From contig JAKQGX010000027.1 of NCBI GenBank assembly GCA_029573235.1, forward strand, positions 62,001 to 126,000: 64,000 bases of DNA. Reading direction: 5' to 3'. The stretch is from Bacteroidota bacterium (GTDB lineage Bacteria > Bacteroidota > Bacteroidia > Chitinophagales > Chitinophagaceae). The notes under the pieces were generated by a model. The model was not told the origin of the DNA. It saw nothing but the letters and a program-made list of their open reading frames with translations, and ran no database searches. Both the position numbers and the translations under genes were made by a program. Shown piece by piece: positions 8,764 to 16,072 of this stretch (the first letter of the stretch is position 1; each line of letters begins with the position of its first letter).

Positions 8764-9550
8764 TGGAGGGTGGTTTTTTAGGTATATGCAACAAGATTTC
8801 TGTCCCATTACCTATTGTAGAGGATATCTTCAATTCGCCTTTTAAGAGCTTTGCACGATGCAGCATATTCCTCAATCCTAAACTATTGTAATTTAGTTTT
8901 TCTATTTCAAATCCCTTCCCGTCATCTGTAATTTTTACATCCACAGTGTCCGTACTATTATTTAGTATGATGCTTACCTCTGTAGCTTGTGCATGTTTCA
9001 ATACATTTTGAATGCTTTCTTGAATAACACGATACACCAATAAATTTTGTTCTTGTGTTAATGGCAATTCATCATCACCTATCACTTGAAGGTCAAATTT
9101 TAAACCCAAGGAATTTGTAATGTGTTCAAAATCTTTTTCTAAAAATGAGATAAGACCCATTTCAGAAATCATCTTGCCGTTTAGGCTATGGCTTATGTGT
9201 CGCAAGTCTGTTACGGCTTGCGATATCATTGTAAACGAACGGTCAATCAAGCTTTGACTGCTTTCATTGTTATCCTGCTTTTTCAATATGGATAGATATG
9301 TCCGCGACATGGTAAGTAGTTGCCCTACATTATCATGTATCTCTTCAGAAATTAAAGCCATTGATTGTTCCTGCACTTCCAATCTTGTAGAAAGCAAATC
9401 GTTTTGATAGCTGATTTCTAAATTTTTTTTCTCAAATTGATGATTGAGTTGCCTGCGTCTTTGTAGAATTAAAACGCCGGTTAATGAAACCGCAAATAGT
9501 ACTAATACTATAGAGCCAAACAAAAACAGTGGAAGTAAATATTCATTCAC
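8756..9550 (-). CDS. NarX/DesK-type sensor histidine kinase without an obvious sensor domain
   Basis: This 264-residue kinase has one N-terminal membrane helix (about 5-29), a short coiled linker, and a HisKA_3 dimerisation domain with H72 in SEEIHDNVGQLL. The ATPase domain has an N-box (ESIQNVLKHA, N182), a G1 box (DDGKGF, 209-214) and a G2 region (SLGLRNM). There is no periplasmic or PAS/GAF input domain, so signal perception probably comes from another protein. The 7-TM protein encoded just upstream (8-nt overlap, 9543-9550) is the obvious candidate. It phosphorylates the response regulator at 8116-8763. Confidence 0.92.
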   Translation of the reverse strand: MNEYLLPLFLFGSIVLVLFAVSLTGVLILQRRRQLNHQFEKKNLEISYQNDLLSTRLEVQEQSMALISEEIHDNVGQLLTMSRTYLSILKKQDNNESSQSLIDRSFTMISQAVTDLRHISHSLNGKMISEMGLISFLEKDFEHITNSLGLKFDLQVIGDDELPLTQEQNLLVYRVIQESIQNVLKHAQATEVSIILNNSTDTVDVKITDDGKGFEIEKLNYNSLGLRNMLHRAKLLKGELKISSTIGNGTEILLHIPKKPPSNG

Positions 9551-10190
9551 GTATGGCAGCTATTTTTTTATAGAATAAGAAAATTATGGCAAATCCTAAA
9601 TACGCCAAAATATTCACCATCCATAGCATGTATGTTGCAGGACGCATATAGCTAAATAGCTCCTTCAACAACACATTATACATACCCCAGTATGAATATA
9701 AACACGACCAATAAATAAGAAAAATTGTCGTAACCCAAAAATGAACATTAGAAACAATAGGTTGTCTATGCAGCATGAGCTGATAGTATGAAAACACACA
9801 TAAGCTGATTATTATAAAGCCCTCAAAAAGAAGAAAGATAGAGTTAATAGTATGTATGGGTTGCAAAAAAGCAATGTTGCATACGGCAAAAACGGCACCT
9901 ATGATGCCGATATACACACCCATTTTTCTTCTTTGCAGCCAGTCTATTCGCTTTTGAAAATATAATACCACTAAGAAAAGTTCAATAGGGCTGAAAACAT
10001 TGTACACGTACATGTTGTTTTTATAAATATTCATAAAATATACCGCAGTAAGTTCTACTATTATATTACCAAGCAATAAATAACGTAAGTATTTATCTGC
10101 AGGATGTAAGAATTTTCGATTTACAATTCCACCAATTAATCCACATGCAACAAGACATATATATATACTAAGTGCTGAAAGAATATTCAT
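9543..10190 (-). CDS. 7-TM membrane protein of a two-component operon
   Basis: This 215-residue protein is almost entirely hydrophobic, with about seven predicted helices (near residues 3-20, 34-53, 62-78, 89-108, 118-136, 150-168 and 190-207). Short polar loops separate them and the C-terminus is basic (KKIAAIRE). I do not recognise a transporter or enzyme motif. It overlaps the kinase start by 8 nt and begins 3 nt after the lipoprotein gene, so it is translated with them. By position and topology it is a candidate input module for the short kinase; this is inference. Confidence 0.7.
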   Translation of the reverse strand: MNILSALSIYICLVACGLIGGIVNRKFLHPADKYLRYLLLGNIIVELTAVYFMNIYKNNMYVYNVFSPIELFLVVLYFQKRIDWLQRRKMGVYIGIIGAVFAVCNIAFLQPIHTINSIFLLFEGFIIISLCVFSYYQLMLHRQPIVSNVHFWVTTIFLIYWSCLYSYWGMYNVLLKELFSYMRPATYMLWMVNILAYLGFAIIFLFYKKIAAIRE

Positions 10191-10193
10191 TTT

Positions 10194-10712
10194 CTAATGG
10201 CTTAATGTTGCATTTCCTAAACAGGTAGTAGGACAAGGATTCATATAATCATACACTTGGTTGTTCCTATTGTAAACGTAGTTATTCTGCTCGTCTAAAC
10301 CAACCACCACCAACGTAATAGCTGCTGCATGCAATCCGGCATTGATTCCGAAGTTTCCATTTGCAAGATAATTAGGTGTGTGAGCTAACATGAATTTGAG
10401 GGTAACAATTTTTCCATGTGATGTGTCATTAAGATAGGCGCGTAATGTATCTGCATCAAAAGTAAGAGAACGTAATGTAGTATCATTTTCTGCATAGTTG
10501 ATGCTGGATAGGTAGCTGCCAATCATTTGATTTGCTTCCGATATGGATATCGCCTACGAATAATCTGATTCGCTATATCGCACCATTGATGAGATGTTGC
10601 TTTTGGACGAGATTGTTGGAAGTGATGGTGTGGAAATGCCTTCAATTGTTTTTTCTTTTTTGCAAGCAAGCAGGAATACACTGAAAACGATGCTAAAGAT
10701 TGTTCTCTTCAT
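10194..10712 (-). pseudogene. Lipoprotein gene interrupted by an in-frame amber codon
   Basis: Reading from ATG at 10710-10712 gives a lipoprotein signal (MKRTIFSIVFSVFLLAC, lipobox LLAC). The frame stays open to the stop at 10194 except for one TAG at 10554-10556 (codon 53). The frame on both sides of the stop is the same, and the downstream part (LRSLTFDADTLRAYLNDTS and onward) looks like normal protein. Without the stop it would be a 172-residue lipoprotein, the first gene of the operon with the 7-TM protein, kinase and regulator. Explanations are a recent nonsense mutation, a sequencing error or amber readthrough. Downstream reinitiation at ATG 10524-10526 would give a 110-residue protein without a signal. 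Confidence 0.7.
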
Positions 10713-10743
10713 AAAATAGTTTTTTAGCGGTTATTTGATGCGC

Positions 10744-10751
10744 CAAAACTA
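10744..10751 (-). promoter_or_regulatory. -7 box of the two-component operon
   Basis: The minus strand reads TAGTTTTG, a perfect TAnnTTTG, 31 nt upstream of the lipoprotein start at 10712. The 22 bp between it and the first palindrome contain no TTG -33 element, which suggests activator dependence. Confidence 0.6.
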
Positions 10752-10773
10752 TTTTTGAGTAGGTGGGTTGCTT

Positions 10774-10881
10774 AACGTTTTAAAACTGTATCAGCAACCG
10801 TTTTTCACTCGTGAGAATTTCCATTTTTAATCGGTATTTATGCCCGTTTTTTAACGATAATGTTTATCGTTTTTAGCCCCA
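10774..10881. promoter_or_regulatory. Phased array of degenerate palindromes upstream of the two-component operon
   Basis: Four 16-bp sites start at 10774, 10797, 10820 and 10843, exactly 23 bp apart: AACGTTTTAAAACTGT, ACCGTTTTTCACTCGT, TCCATTTTTAATCGGT and CCCGTTTTTTAACGAT. A fifth copy at 10866 keeps only the left half (ATCGTTTTTA). The column consensus is close to ACCGTTTTTAAACGGT, which matches the perfect site at 8060-8075. A 23-bp period is close to two helical turns, so bound dimers would line up on one DNA face. The array ends 22 bp upstream of the -7 box. Confidence 0.6.
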
Positions 10882-11105
10882 ACTACTATATCCGGTGCAG
10901 CATCTACATCTTTATGAAAAAATGTTGCCAGATATCCTAGTGGTAGAGATATGGTGGTGCCTATACAACGTTTACACAAGTAGTATCGGTGTCTTTTCAC
11001 ATGAAATATTACCGAACGGGATGTTTCGCAACACCCTATAGAGATAATATGGCTAAATGCCTTTTGTGCTGCATCGTGATTTTGTTTGAACATCAGAGCG
11101 CTCAC
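10851..11105 (-). CDS. Small cysteine-containing hypothetical protein
   Basis: This 84-residue reading frame is not confidently recognised. It contains GCCETSRSVIFHVKRHRYYLCKRCIG followed, after the break, by a hydrophobic stretch (TTISLPLGYLATFF). That order, R-S plus G/H-x-x-x-x-L-C-x-R-C-x-G before a membrane helix, recalls the start of small DUF2085-type membrane proteins, but the rest of such a protein is missing. Its 3' end overlaps the last sites of the palindrome array. It is divergent from pyrH. It may be a truncated gene or chance. Confidence 0.35.
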   Translation of the reverse strand: MSALMFKQNHDAAQKAFSHIISIGCCETSRSVIFHVKRHRYYLCKRCIGTTISLPLGYLATFFHKDVDAAPDIVVGAKNDKHYR

Positions 11106-11198
11106 TACACGATAAAAAAAGAAGTGCTAACTTGAAATAACATCTGATTACCGTAAGTTTTTTCTTTCTTTGCAGTTGAAACAACAGTTCATCTCAAC

Positions 11199-11909
11199 AT
11201 GCTTCCAAAATACAATCGAGTTCTACTAAAACTATCCGGCGAATCGCTCATGGGTGACCGCAATTTCGGTATTGACCCTAAAATGTTGGAGCAATATGCC
11301 ATAGAAATAAAGTCTATTACGGATATAGGCGTACAAGTAGCAATCGTCATTGGAGGAGGAAATATTTATCGCGGGATGAACGAGTCGGAAACCGGTATAG
11401 AAAGGGCGCAGGGAGATTATATGGGTATGCTTGCCACCGTTATCAATGGTATGGCACTACAGGCAGCCTTAGAAAAAGTGGGTGTGAAAACCCGCTTGCA
11501 AAGCGCCATTGAAATGGAGCAAGTAGCCGAGCCTTACATTCGCAGACGCGCTATTCGCCACCTCGAAAAAGGACGTGTGGTTATTTTTGGAGCAGGCACC
11601 GGCAACCCCTATTTCACCACCGATACTGCCGGCTCGTTACGTGCCATTGAAACCAATGCGCAAGTGATATTAAAAGGTACAAGGGTAGATGGCATTTATT
11701 CTGCCGACCCTGAAATTGACAAATCGGCACAGCGCTATGATAAACTTGGATTCAGCGAAGTGATTGCAAAAGGGTTGAAGGTGATGGATATGACGGCTTT
11801 CACATTGTGCCAGGAAAACAACCTCCCCATTATTGTATTTGATATGAATAAACCGGGCAATCTGCTTGAAGTGATTTCCGGTAAGCCTATTGGTACTTTG
11901 GTCAGTTGA
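11199..11909 (+). CDS. pyrH: UMP kinase
   Basis: This 236-residue enzyme phosphorylates UMP to UDP with ATP in pyrimidine nucleotide synthesis. It has the usual length and the amino-acid kinase fold features: N-terminal [15 protein letters not shown], the GGGNIYRG loop, and DTAGSLRA followed by the [16 protein letters not shown] segment typical of bacterial PyrH. It is hexameric and cytosolic in known bacteria. A TTTCTTTG sequence (11165-11172), one base off the -7 consensus, precedes it, and a terminator overlaps its stop. The 3' part of the gene and its terminator recur in decayed form at 19177-19568. Confidence 0.97.
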   Translation: MLPKYNRVLLKLSGESLMGDRNFGIDPKMLEQYAIEIKSITDIGVQVAIVIGGGNIYRGMNESETGIERAQGDYMGMLATVINGMALQAALEKVGVKTRLQSAIEMEQVAEPYIRRRAIRHLEKGRVVIFGAGTGNPYFTTDTAGSLRAIETNAQVILKGTRVDGIYSADPEIDKSAQRYDKLGFSEVIAKGLKVMDMTAFTLCQENNLPIIVFDMNKPGNLLEVISGKPIGTLVS

Positions 11910-11975
11910 TGATGACGAGAAACGTATCATCTTTTTACCCCATTGATGAGGCATTGAAAAGCTATCCGAATCGAT
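11450..11975 (+). repeat. Repeat B, intact copy (3' part of pyrH plus terminator)
   Basis: The sequence from 11450 to about 11975 recurs at 19177-19568 in direct orientation, with a net 137-bp loss before the stop in the second copy and scattered substitutions. Similarity ends about 65 bp beyond the stop codon in both copies. Confidence 0.85.
11908..11936 (+). terminator. pyrH terminator overlapping the stop codon
   Basis: GATGAT(g)ACG pairs with CGTATCATC around loop AGAAA, with one bulged G, followed by TTTTT. The first stem bases are part of the TGA stop. The same structure is conserved in the decayed copy at 19498-19526. Confidence 0.75.
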
Positions 11976-11986
11976 TTCCACGGTAT

Positions 11987-12200
11987 ATCACTCACCTTAC
12001 CACCGTCACATCCCCTTTTTTCGTATAAGCATCCATCCTATTTTGGGTAGGTTGCTCTCTAGCAGAGCCTACGTCCTCTTCGGATTGGCAAAGCCATTGT
12101 GCAAATTAAAACGGAGAAATCCGCCAACCATTTTTGATTACATTACCGAAAAAAAATTAGGTACTATGCTAAGTTTTTCATAGAAGATCAATTCAATAAA
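11987..12200 (-). pseudogene. Remnant of a T9SS type B gene
   Basis: Bases 11987-12021 are identical over 35 bp to 3252-3286, which holds the last codons and stop of the 721-residue type B protein. Bases about 12148-12180 match the start of the same gene (around 5388-5420, signal-peptide region and ATG). Nearly all of the coding sequence between has been lost. The stretch 12022-12147 shows only weak similarity. No open frame remains. This also accounts for most of the gene-free interval after pyrH. Confidence 0.7.
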
Positions 12201-12204
12201 AATG

Positions 12205-12242
12205 AAAAATGTAGCGATGGGTATCTTAACCACATCGCTACA
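12205..12242 (-). terminator. Preserved hairpin of the decayed duplicate
   Basis: TGTAGCGATG (12210-12219) and CATCGCTACA (12233-12242) form the same 10-bp stem as at 5451-5483, again followed on the minus strand by a run of T. Both arms are unchanged although the flanking genes are broken. Confidence 0.6.
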
Positions 12243-12258
12243 AGTTAAAGATAATAGA

Positions 12259-12630
12259 TTAGTTTTTTATCAGTTTACCGTCATATTTACACCATCTACA
12301 GTAATGTGGTAGATATACATACCAGAAGCCAATTTTTTAATATCGAAACTAAGTTTATCAGGTTGTATGGGCTGTTTAATAATAGCTTGTCCTACACTAT
12401 TCGTTACAACAATATGCCCTTCATTCCAATCAAAAGGAATAGAAATTTCAAACCTGTCCATTACAGGATTAGGGTACAATAACAGTTTTTTGCTCAATTC
12501 TTAGATAGTTGCTGAAGAAGTAGCCTCACAACTAGCACCACCGGCAATTATTTTATAATAAGAATAATTGCTTACATCGTCGCAACCAGCCCCTGCATTC
12601 GGTACGAAAAGCGTAGTGAATGGCGGTTTT
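12259..12630 (-). pseudogene. Decayed C-terminal part of a T9SS type A protein
   Basis: This is a truncated copy of the C-terminus of the 809-residue protein. LLLYPNPVMDRFEISIPFDW and SVGQAIIKQPI are clearly recognisable. It has three lesions. There is no start or N-terminal region. An in-frame TAA lies at 12501-12503, just before the ELSKK segment. A one-base deletion near 12289 replaces the expected end (DGVKYDGKLIKN) by NMTVN and a stop. Upstream of the TAA the frame still encodes a weakly matching segment ending CEATSSATI. The sorting signal is thus non-functional. Confidence 0.8.
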
Positions 12631-12714
12631 TTTATAGAAAAACAAAAAAATGAAAAAGAATGGGGGTAAAACGAGATTGAGTTGTATTAGTATAAAATAT
12701 AGATAGCAAGCGAT

Positions 12715-12722
12715 TATTTTTG
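12715..12722 (+). promoter_or_regulatory. -7 element of the ECF operon
   Basis: TATTTTTG is a perfect TAnnTTTG, 20 nt upstream of the sigma-factor start. No TTG lies at the expected -33 distance. Confidence 0.45.
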
Positions 12723-12742
12723 ATACTAATTATCAATACCCT

Positions 12743-13306
12743 ATGGCAGAAATATCGGTCATTTCAAAAAATGAAACCGTAGAAGCTCAGTTTGAAAATA
12801 TTTTTAAATCTCATTTTAAGAGACTGCATCTCTATGCACTCACTATTGTAAAAGAAGAAATGGTAGCAGAAGAAATGGTGCAAAATGTGTTTTACAAATT
12901 ATGGGACAAAAACAGAGATGTCTTGAGTGGACAACCGATAACTTCTTACTTATATAGAGCTGTGCACAACGAAAGTTTGAATTATTTAAAACATCTGAAA
13001 GTGAAAGAAGCGTATCAAAAACATGCTATGACAAAAGGGGAAGCAGCTACTAATGGTTCTCAAGAAATGAGGTATAAAGAATTAGAGAAAAAATTAGAAG
13101 ATAGCTTACGGGAATTACCGGAACAATGCCGAACTATTTTTCAGATGAGCCGTTTTGAGGGGCTGAAGTACAGGGAAATTGCGGATCAGATGAATCTTTC
13201 TGTGAAAACAATAGAAAAACAAATGAGTAAAGCATTAGGAATACTTCGGTTGAAACTGGCAGATTATTTACCCACTGCATTGTTCATGTTATTACTAACG
13301 TATTAA
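12743..13306 (+). CDS. ECF-type RNA polymerase sigma factor
   Basis: This 187-residue sigma-70 family protein has region 2 at about 18-87 (FKSHFKRLHLYALTIVKEEM, then AEEMVQNVFYKLWDKN) and region 4 at about 125-178 (LRELPEQCRTIFQMSRFEGL, YREIADQMNLSVKTIEKQMS). No region 3 is present, as in ECF factors. It belongs to the Bacteroidota group that pairs with FecR-type anti-sigma factors. The anti-sigma gene follows 11 nt downstream. When released it should transcribe its own operon and the surface-receptor genes behind it. Confidence 0.93.
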   Translation: MAEISVISKNETVEAQFENIFKSHFKRLHLYALTIVKEEMVAEEMVQNVFYKLWDKNRDVLSGQPITSYLYRAVHNESLNYLKHLKVKEAYQKHAMTKGEAATNGSQEMRYKELEKKLEDSLRELPEQCRTIFQMSRFEGLKYREIADQMNLSVKTIEKQMSKALGILRLKLADYLPTALFMLLLTY

Positions 13307-13317
13307 ATTAAGAGGCG

Positions 13318-14286
13318 ATGATGAATGAAAAGTACATTGTAGAAGATTTGTTGGTGAAATACCTTTTGGGTGAGGCAAACCCGGAAGAAGAGCAAAAAGT
13401 GTTGCACTGGATCAGCCAAAGTGAACAGAATAAAAAACATTTTGAGCAGCTTAAACTTATTTGGGAAACCAGCCAAAACCTTAACATCAAAACAGCTATC
13501 AGTGAAGAAGATGCATGGCGCAGATTGCAGCAACGAATACAACAAGAACAGGCTATTCAACAAAAGAAAAGCATTCTTTTACCTTCCTCCCTAAGAATTG
13601 CGGCAGGGGTTCTTTTATTCATCAGTTTAGGCGTATTTTATTTTTTATGGAGCCGTTCTTCGCAATTAATCACCATGGCTTCTGCTGACACGGTGCTTGT
13701 TGATACGCTTTCTGATGGAACTGTCGTTACCTTAAATAAGCACGCTACCTTAAAATATCCTGAACATTTTTCAGGAGCAACACGTAAGGTGGTGTTACAT
13801 GGCGAAGCTTTTTTTGAAGTAGCTCCTAACAAACAAACCCCCTTTGTTATTACTACTCAACAATCTAAGATAAAGGTTGTAGGAACTTCATTTAATGTCA
13901 AAAGCTTTACAAAAACTACAGAAGTAATAGTGGCTACAGGCATAGTTGAAGTTTCTAAAAATAATAAAGCGGTACTGTTACATCCTAACGAGATGGCAGT
14001 AGTGCATAACAATGAAGCAGGAATTGTAAAGCAAACTATAACCGATAAATTGTACAACTACTATCAATCGAAAGAGTTTGTTTGCAATGGTACTCCTCTA
14101 AATAGATTGGTAGATGTACTAAATCAGGTTTACGATAAAGAAATTATTATAGAAAACCCTCAACTAAAAAACCTCCCTCTAACAGTTACTTTTCGTAACG
14201 AATCGTTAGACAATATTTTGCTTGTTATCAGTGAAACATTCAATATCAATATAACGAGAGAGGATAAGAAAATAATTTTAAGATAA
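13318..14286 (+). CDS. FecR-family transmembrane anti-sigma factor
   Basis: This 322-residue protein has a cytoplasmic N-terminus (1-90; LLVKYLLGEANPEEEQKVL, WISQSEQNKKHF) that binds the sigma factor. A single membrane helix spans 92-111. A periplasmic FecR domain follows (about 120-215; LSDGTVVTLNKHATLKYPEH, LHGEAFFEV), then a C-terminal DUF4974 domain (about 250-320; LNRLVDVLNQVYDKEIIIE). The DUF4974 part is built like an STN domain and is expected to contact the STN domain of an outer-membrane partner. That domain is encoded by the next gene, 5 nt downstream. Two adjacent ATG codons (13318, 13321) could start it. Confidence 0.93.
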   Translation: MMNEKYIVEDLLVKYLLGEANPEEEQKVLHWISQSEQNKKHFEQLKLIWETSQNLNIKTAISEEDAWRRLQQRIQQEQAIQQKKSILLPSSLRIAAGVLLFISLGVFYFLWSRSSQLITMASADTVLVDTLSDGTVVTLNKHATLKYPEHFSGATRKVVLHGEAFFEVAPNKQTPFVITTQQSKIKVVGTSFNVKSFTKTTEVIVATGIVEVSKNNKAVLLHPNEMAVVHNNEAGIVKQTITDKLYNYYQSKEFVCNGTPLNRLVDVLNQVYDKEIIIENPQLKNLPLTVTFRNESLDNILLVISETFNINITREDKKIILR

Positions 14287-14291
14287 TAAGT

Positions 14292-15995
14292 ATGACACGT
14301 TATTACGCTTCTCTTCTTCTAATCCTTAGTGTTTATTTCGCCCCTGCTGTTTCTGCACAAAATTATCTCAATAAGCCGGTAACGCTCAGCGTGCAACAAC
14401 AACCATTGGAATCTGTTTTAGCAAGTATCAGCAAACAAACGGGAGTTGTTTTTTCGTACCATACAAACATCATTTCGAAAGACAGTTTAGTAACGATAAT
14501 CGCAAATAGGAAAACACTAAAAGCAGTGCTGAATCAGTTGTTGGGTAGCAAATGTACTTTTAAAGAAAAGGGGCATTATCTTATCATTCAGTCGTCAGAA
14601 AATGCTCGCTATTGGTATGTGAGTGGTTATGTGCGAGACGGTGCAACGGGGGAATTGTTGAGTAATGTTAGTATTTACGAAACAGAACAGTTGGTAGCAA
14701 CTCTTACAAATGAGGATGGCTATTTTAAGATTCGTTTTAAAGAATCTAAACCCTCTATGAATATCAACGTGAGCAGAATGGCTTATAATGATCTTACCTT
14801 TTATATTAAGCCGGGACAAGATCAGGAAGTAAATATAAAAATCACCTCTAAAGACTATGGTTTAGATACGGTGGTGGTTACAAATCGTCAGGGTATTGAA
14901 AATTCTCTTTTGGGACGTTTGTTCTTGTCTTCTAAGCAAAAATTACAAAGCATGAATGTGGGTAAGTTTTTTGTAAATAAACCCTTTCAAGTATCGTTGG
15001 TGCCGGCATTAGGTACTCATGGGAGTATGAGTTCGCAGGTTGTGAATAAAGTGTCACTTAATGTTCTGGGAGGATATAATGCAGGTGTGGATGGCGCAGA
15101 AGTGGGAGGTCTTGTCAATTTGATAAAGAATGACATAAGCGGAGTGCAACTTGGTGGCATATATAACATGGCGGGGGGCAATGTGAAAGGCGTTCAAATA
15201 GGCGGTATTTCAAATTTTGTAAGCAACAACACAGAAGGGGTGCAAATAGCCGGTATTCATTCTCATGTCGGTGGTGCGCTGGAAGGCACTCAAATAAGTG
15301 GCATCAGTAGTTATACCGATAGCAGTTTGCTGGGATGGCAAGTGGCGGGTATTGCTAATTTTACAAAGGGTAATACCAATGGAATGCAAATATCCGGTGT
15401 TGCAAATGTGGTGGGTGGAGAGATGAATGGTGCGCAAATAAGTGGCATATTTAATTACGCTAAAAAACTGAAAGGCGTGCAAATAGGATTGATTAATATT
15501 TGCGATACTTCTGACGGGTATAGCATTGGCTTGATCAATATTTCAAAAAACGGGTATCATAAATTTTCAATTTTCAATACAGATATAGCACATGTCAATG
15601 TCGGACTCAAAACAGGAAGCAAGAAGATTTACACCATTCTTTTCGCAGGTATGAATGCGGGTGTTTCGCAACCCCTATGGACATTTGGTGGCGGTATCGG
15701 TGCTGCTTATACGCTTGGTAAAAAACTCACCATAAATCCTGAATTAACGATGCAACATTTGTATTTGGGTGATTGGGACCATTATAATTTGTTGAATCGA
15801 ATTAGCGTGCAATTAGAGTATCAGTTTGCGCCGTTTATTGCGGCATTTGCAGGTCCTGTTTATAATGTTTACACGTCTAACCAAACCGTTTTCAAACAAC
15901 ATTTTCATTCCCCTATTCCCAATAGCGGTGTAACTAATTATGGACAAGAAACCAACGGCTGGTTAGGATGGAGTATTGGGGTTAGTCTATTTTAG
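14292..15995 (+). CDS. STN plus CarboxypepD_reg protein with 16-residue repeats
   Basis: This 567-residue exported protein has a signal peptide (1-22, ending SAQ) and an STN (secretin/TonB short N-terminal) domain at about 27-101 (LESVLASISKQTGVVFSYH). A carboxypeptidase-regulatory-like domain follows at about 107-185 (DGATGELLSNVSIYE). From 268 to about 400 there are eight or so repeats with a strict 16-residue period built on G-x-Q-I-x-G-I-x-N (GVQLGGIYN, GVQIGGISN, GVQIAGIHS, GTQISGISS, GWQVAGIAN, GMQISGVAN, GAQISGIFN). These resemble the LA_2272-type surface repeats and probably form a beta-solenoid. The C-terminus has beta-barrel-like strands. It lacks the TonB plug. It sits between fecR and the TonB receptor, so it is the likely signal-transfer partner of FecR. 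Confidence 0.8.
   Translation: MTRYYASLLLILSVYFAPAVSAQNYLNKPVTLSVQQQPLESVLASISKQTGVVFSYHTNIISKDSLVTIIANRKTLKAVLNQLLGSKCTFKEKGHYLIIQSSENARYWYVSGYVRDGATGELLSNVSIYETEQLVATLTNEDGYFKIRFKESKPSMNINVSRMAYNDLTFYIKPGQDQEVNIKITSKDYGLDTVVVTNRQGIENSLLGRLFLSSKQKLQSMNVGKFFVNKPFQVSLVPALGTHGSMSSQVVNKVSLNVLGGYNAGVDGAEVGGLVNLIKNDISGVQLGGIYNMAGGNVKGVQIGGISNFVSNNTEGVQIAGIHSHVGGALEGTQISGISSYTDSSLLGWQVAGIANFTKGNTNGMQISGVANVVGGEMNGAQISGIFNYAKKLKGVQIGLINICDTSDGYSIGLINISKNGYHKFSIFNTDIAHVNVGLKTGSKKIYTILFAGMNAGVSQPLWTFGGGIGAAYTLGKKLTINPELTMQHLYLGDWDHYNLLNRISVQLEYQFAPFIAAFAGPVYNVYTSNQTVFKQHFHSPIPNSGVTNYGQETNGWLGWSIGVSLF
15115..15520 (+). repeat. Tandem 48-bp coding repeats
   Basis: About eight 48-bp units encode the 16-residue GxQIxGIxN repeats of the STN protein. 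The units are conserved mainly at the protein level (GVQ/GMQ/GAQ + I + SG/GG/AG + I) with many synonymous changes, so this is an old, protein-selected repeat and not a recent slippage array. Confidence 0.8.
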
Positions 15996-16072
15996 AAAAA
16001 AATAGAGAATGAAGGTAGGGTAAAGCCTAAGGAAGGTGTATTAGTAGTATCAACAAAAAAATACACTTTTCA

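Noticed and set aside
10853-10871. Small hairpin AACGATAA-TGT-TTATCGTT followed by T residues, considered as a terminator
   Set aside because: No plus-strand gene ends upstream of it, and on the minus strand it is followed by A residues. Its left arm is part of the fourth site of the palindrome array.
15115-15520. Periodic repeats suggestive of a CRISPR array
   Set aside because: The 48-bp units are in frame, vary at synonymous positions and encode 16-residue protein repeats; there are no unique spacers between identical repeats.
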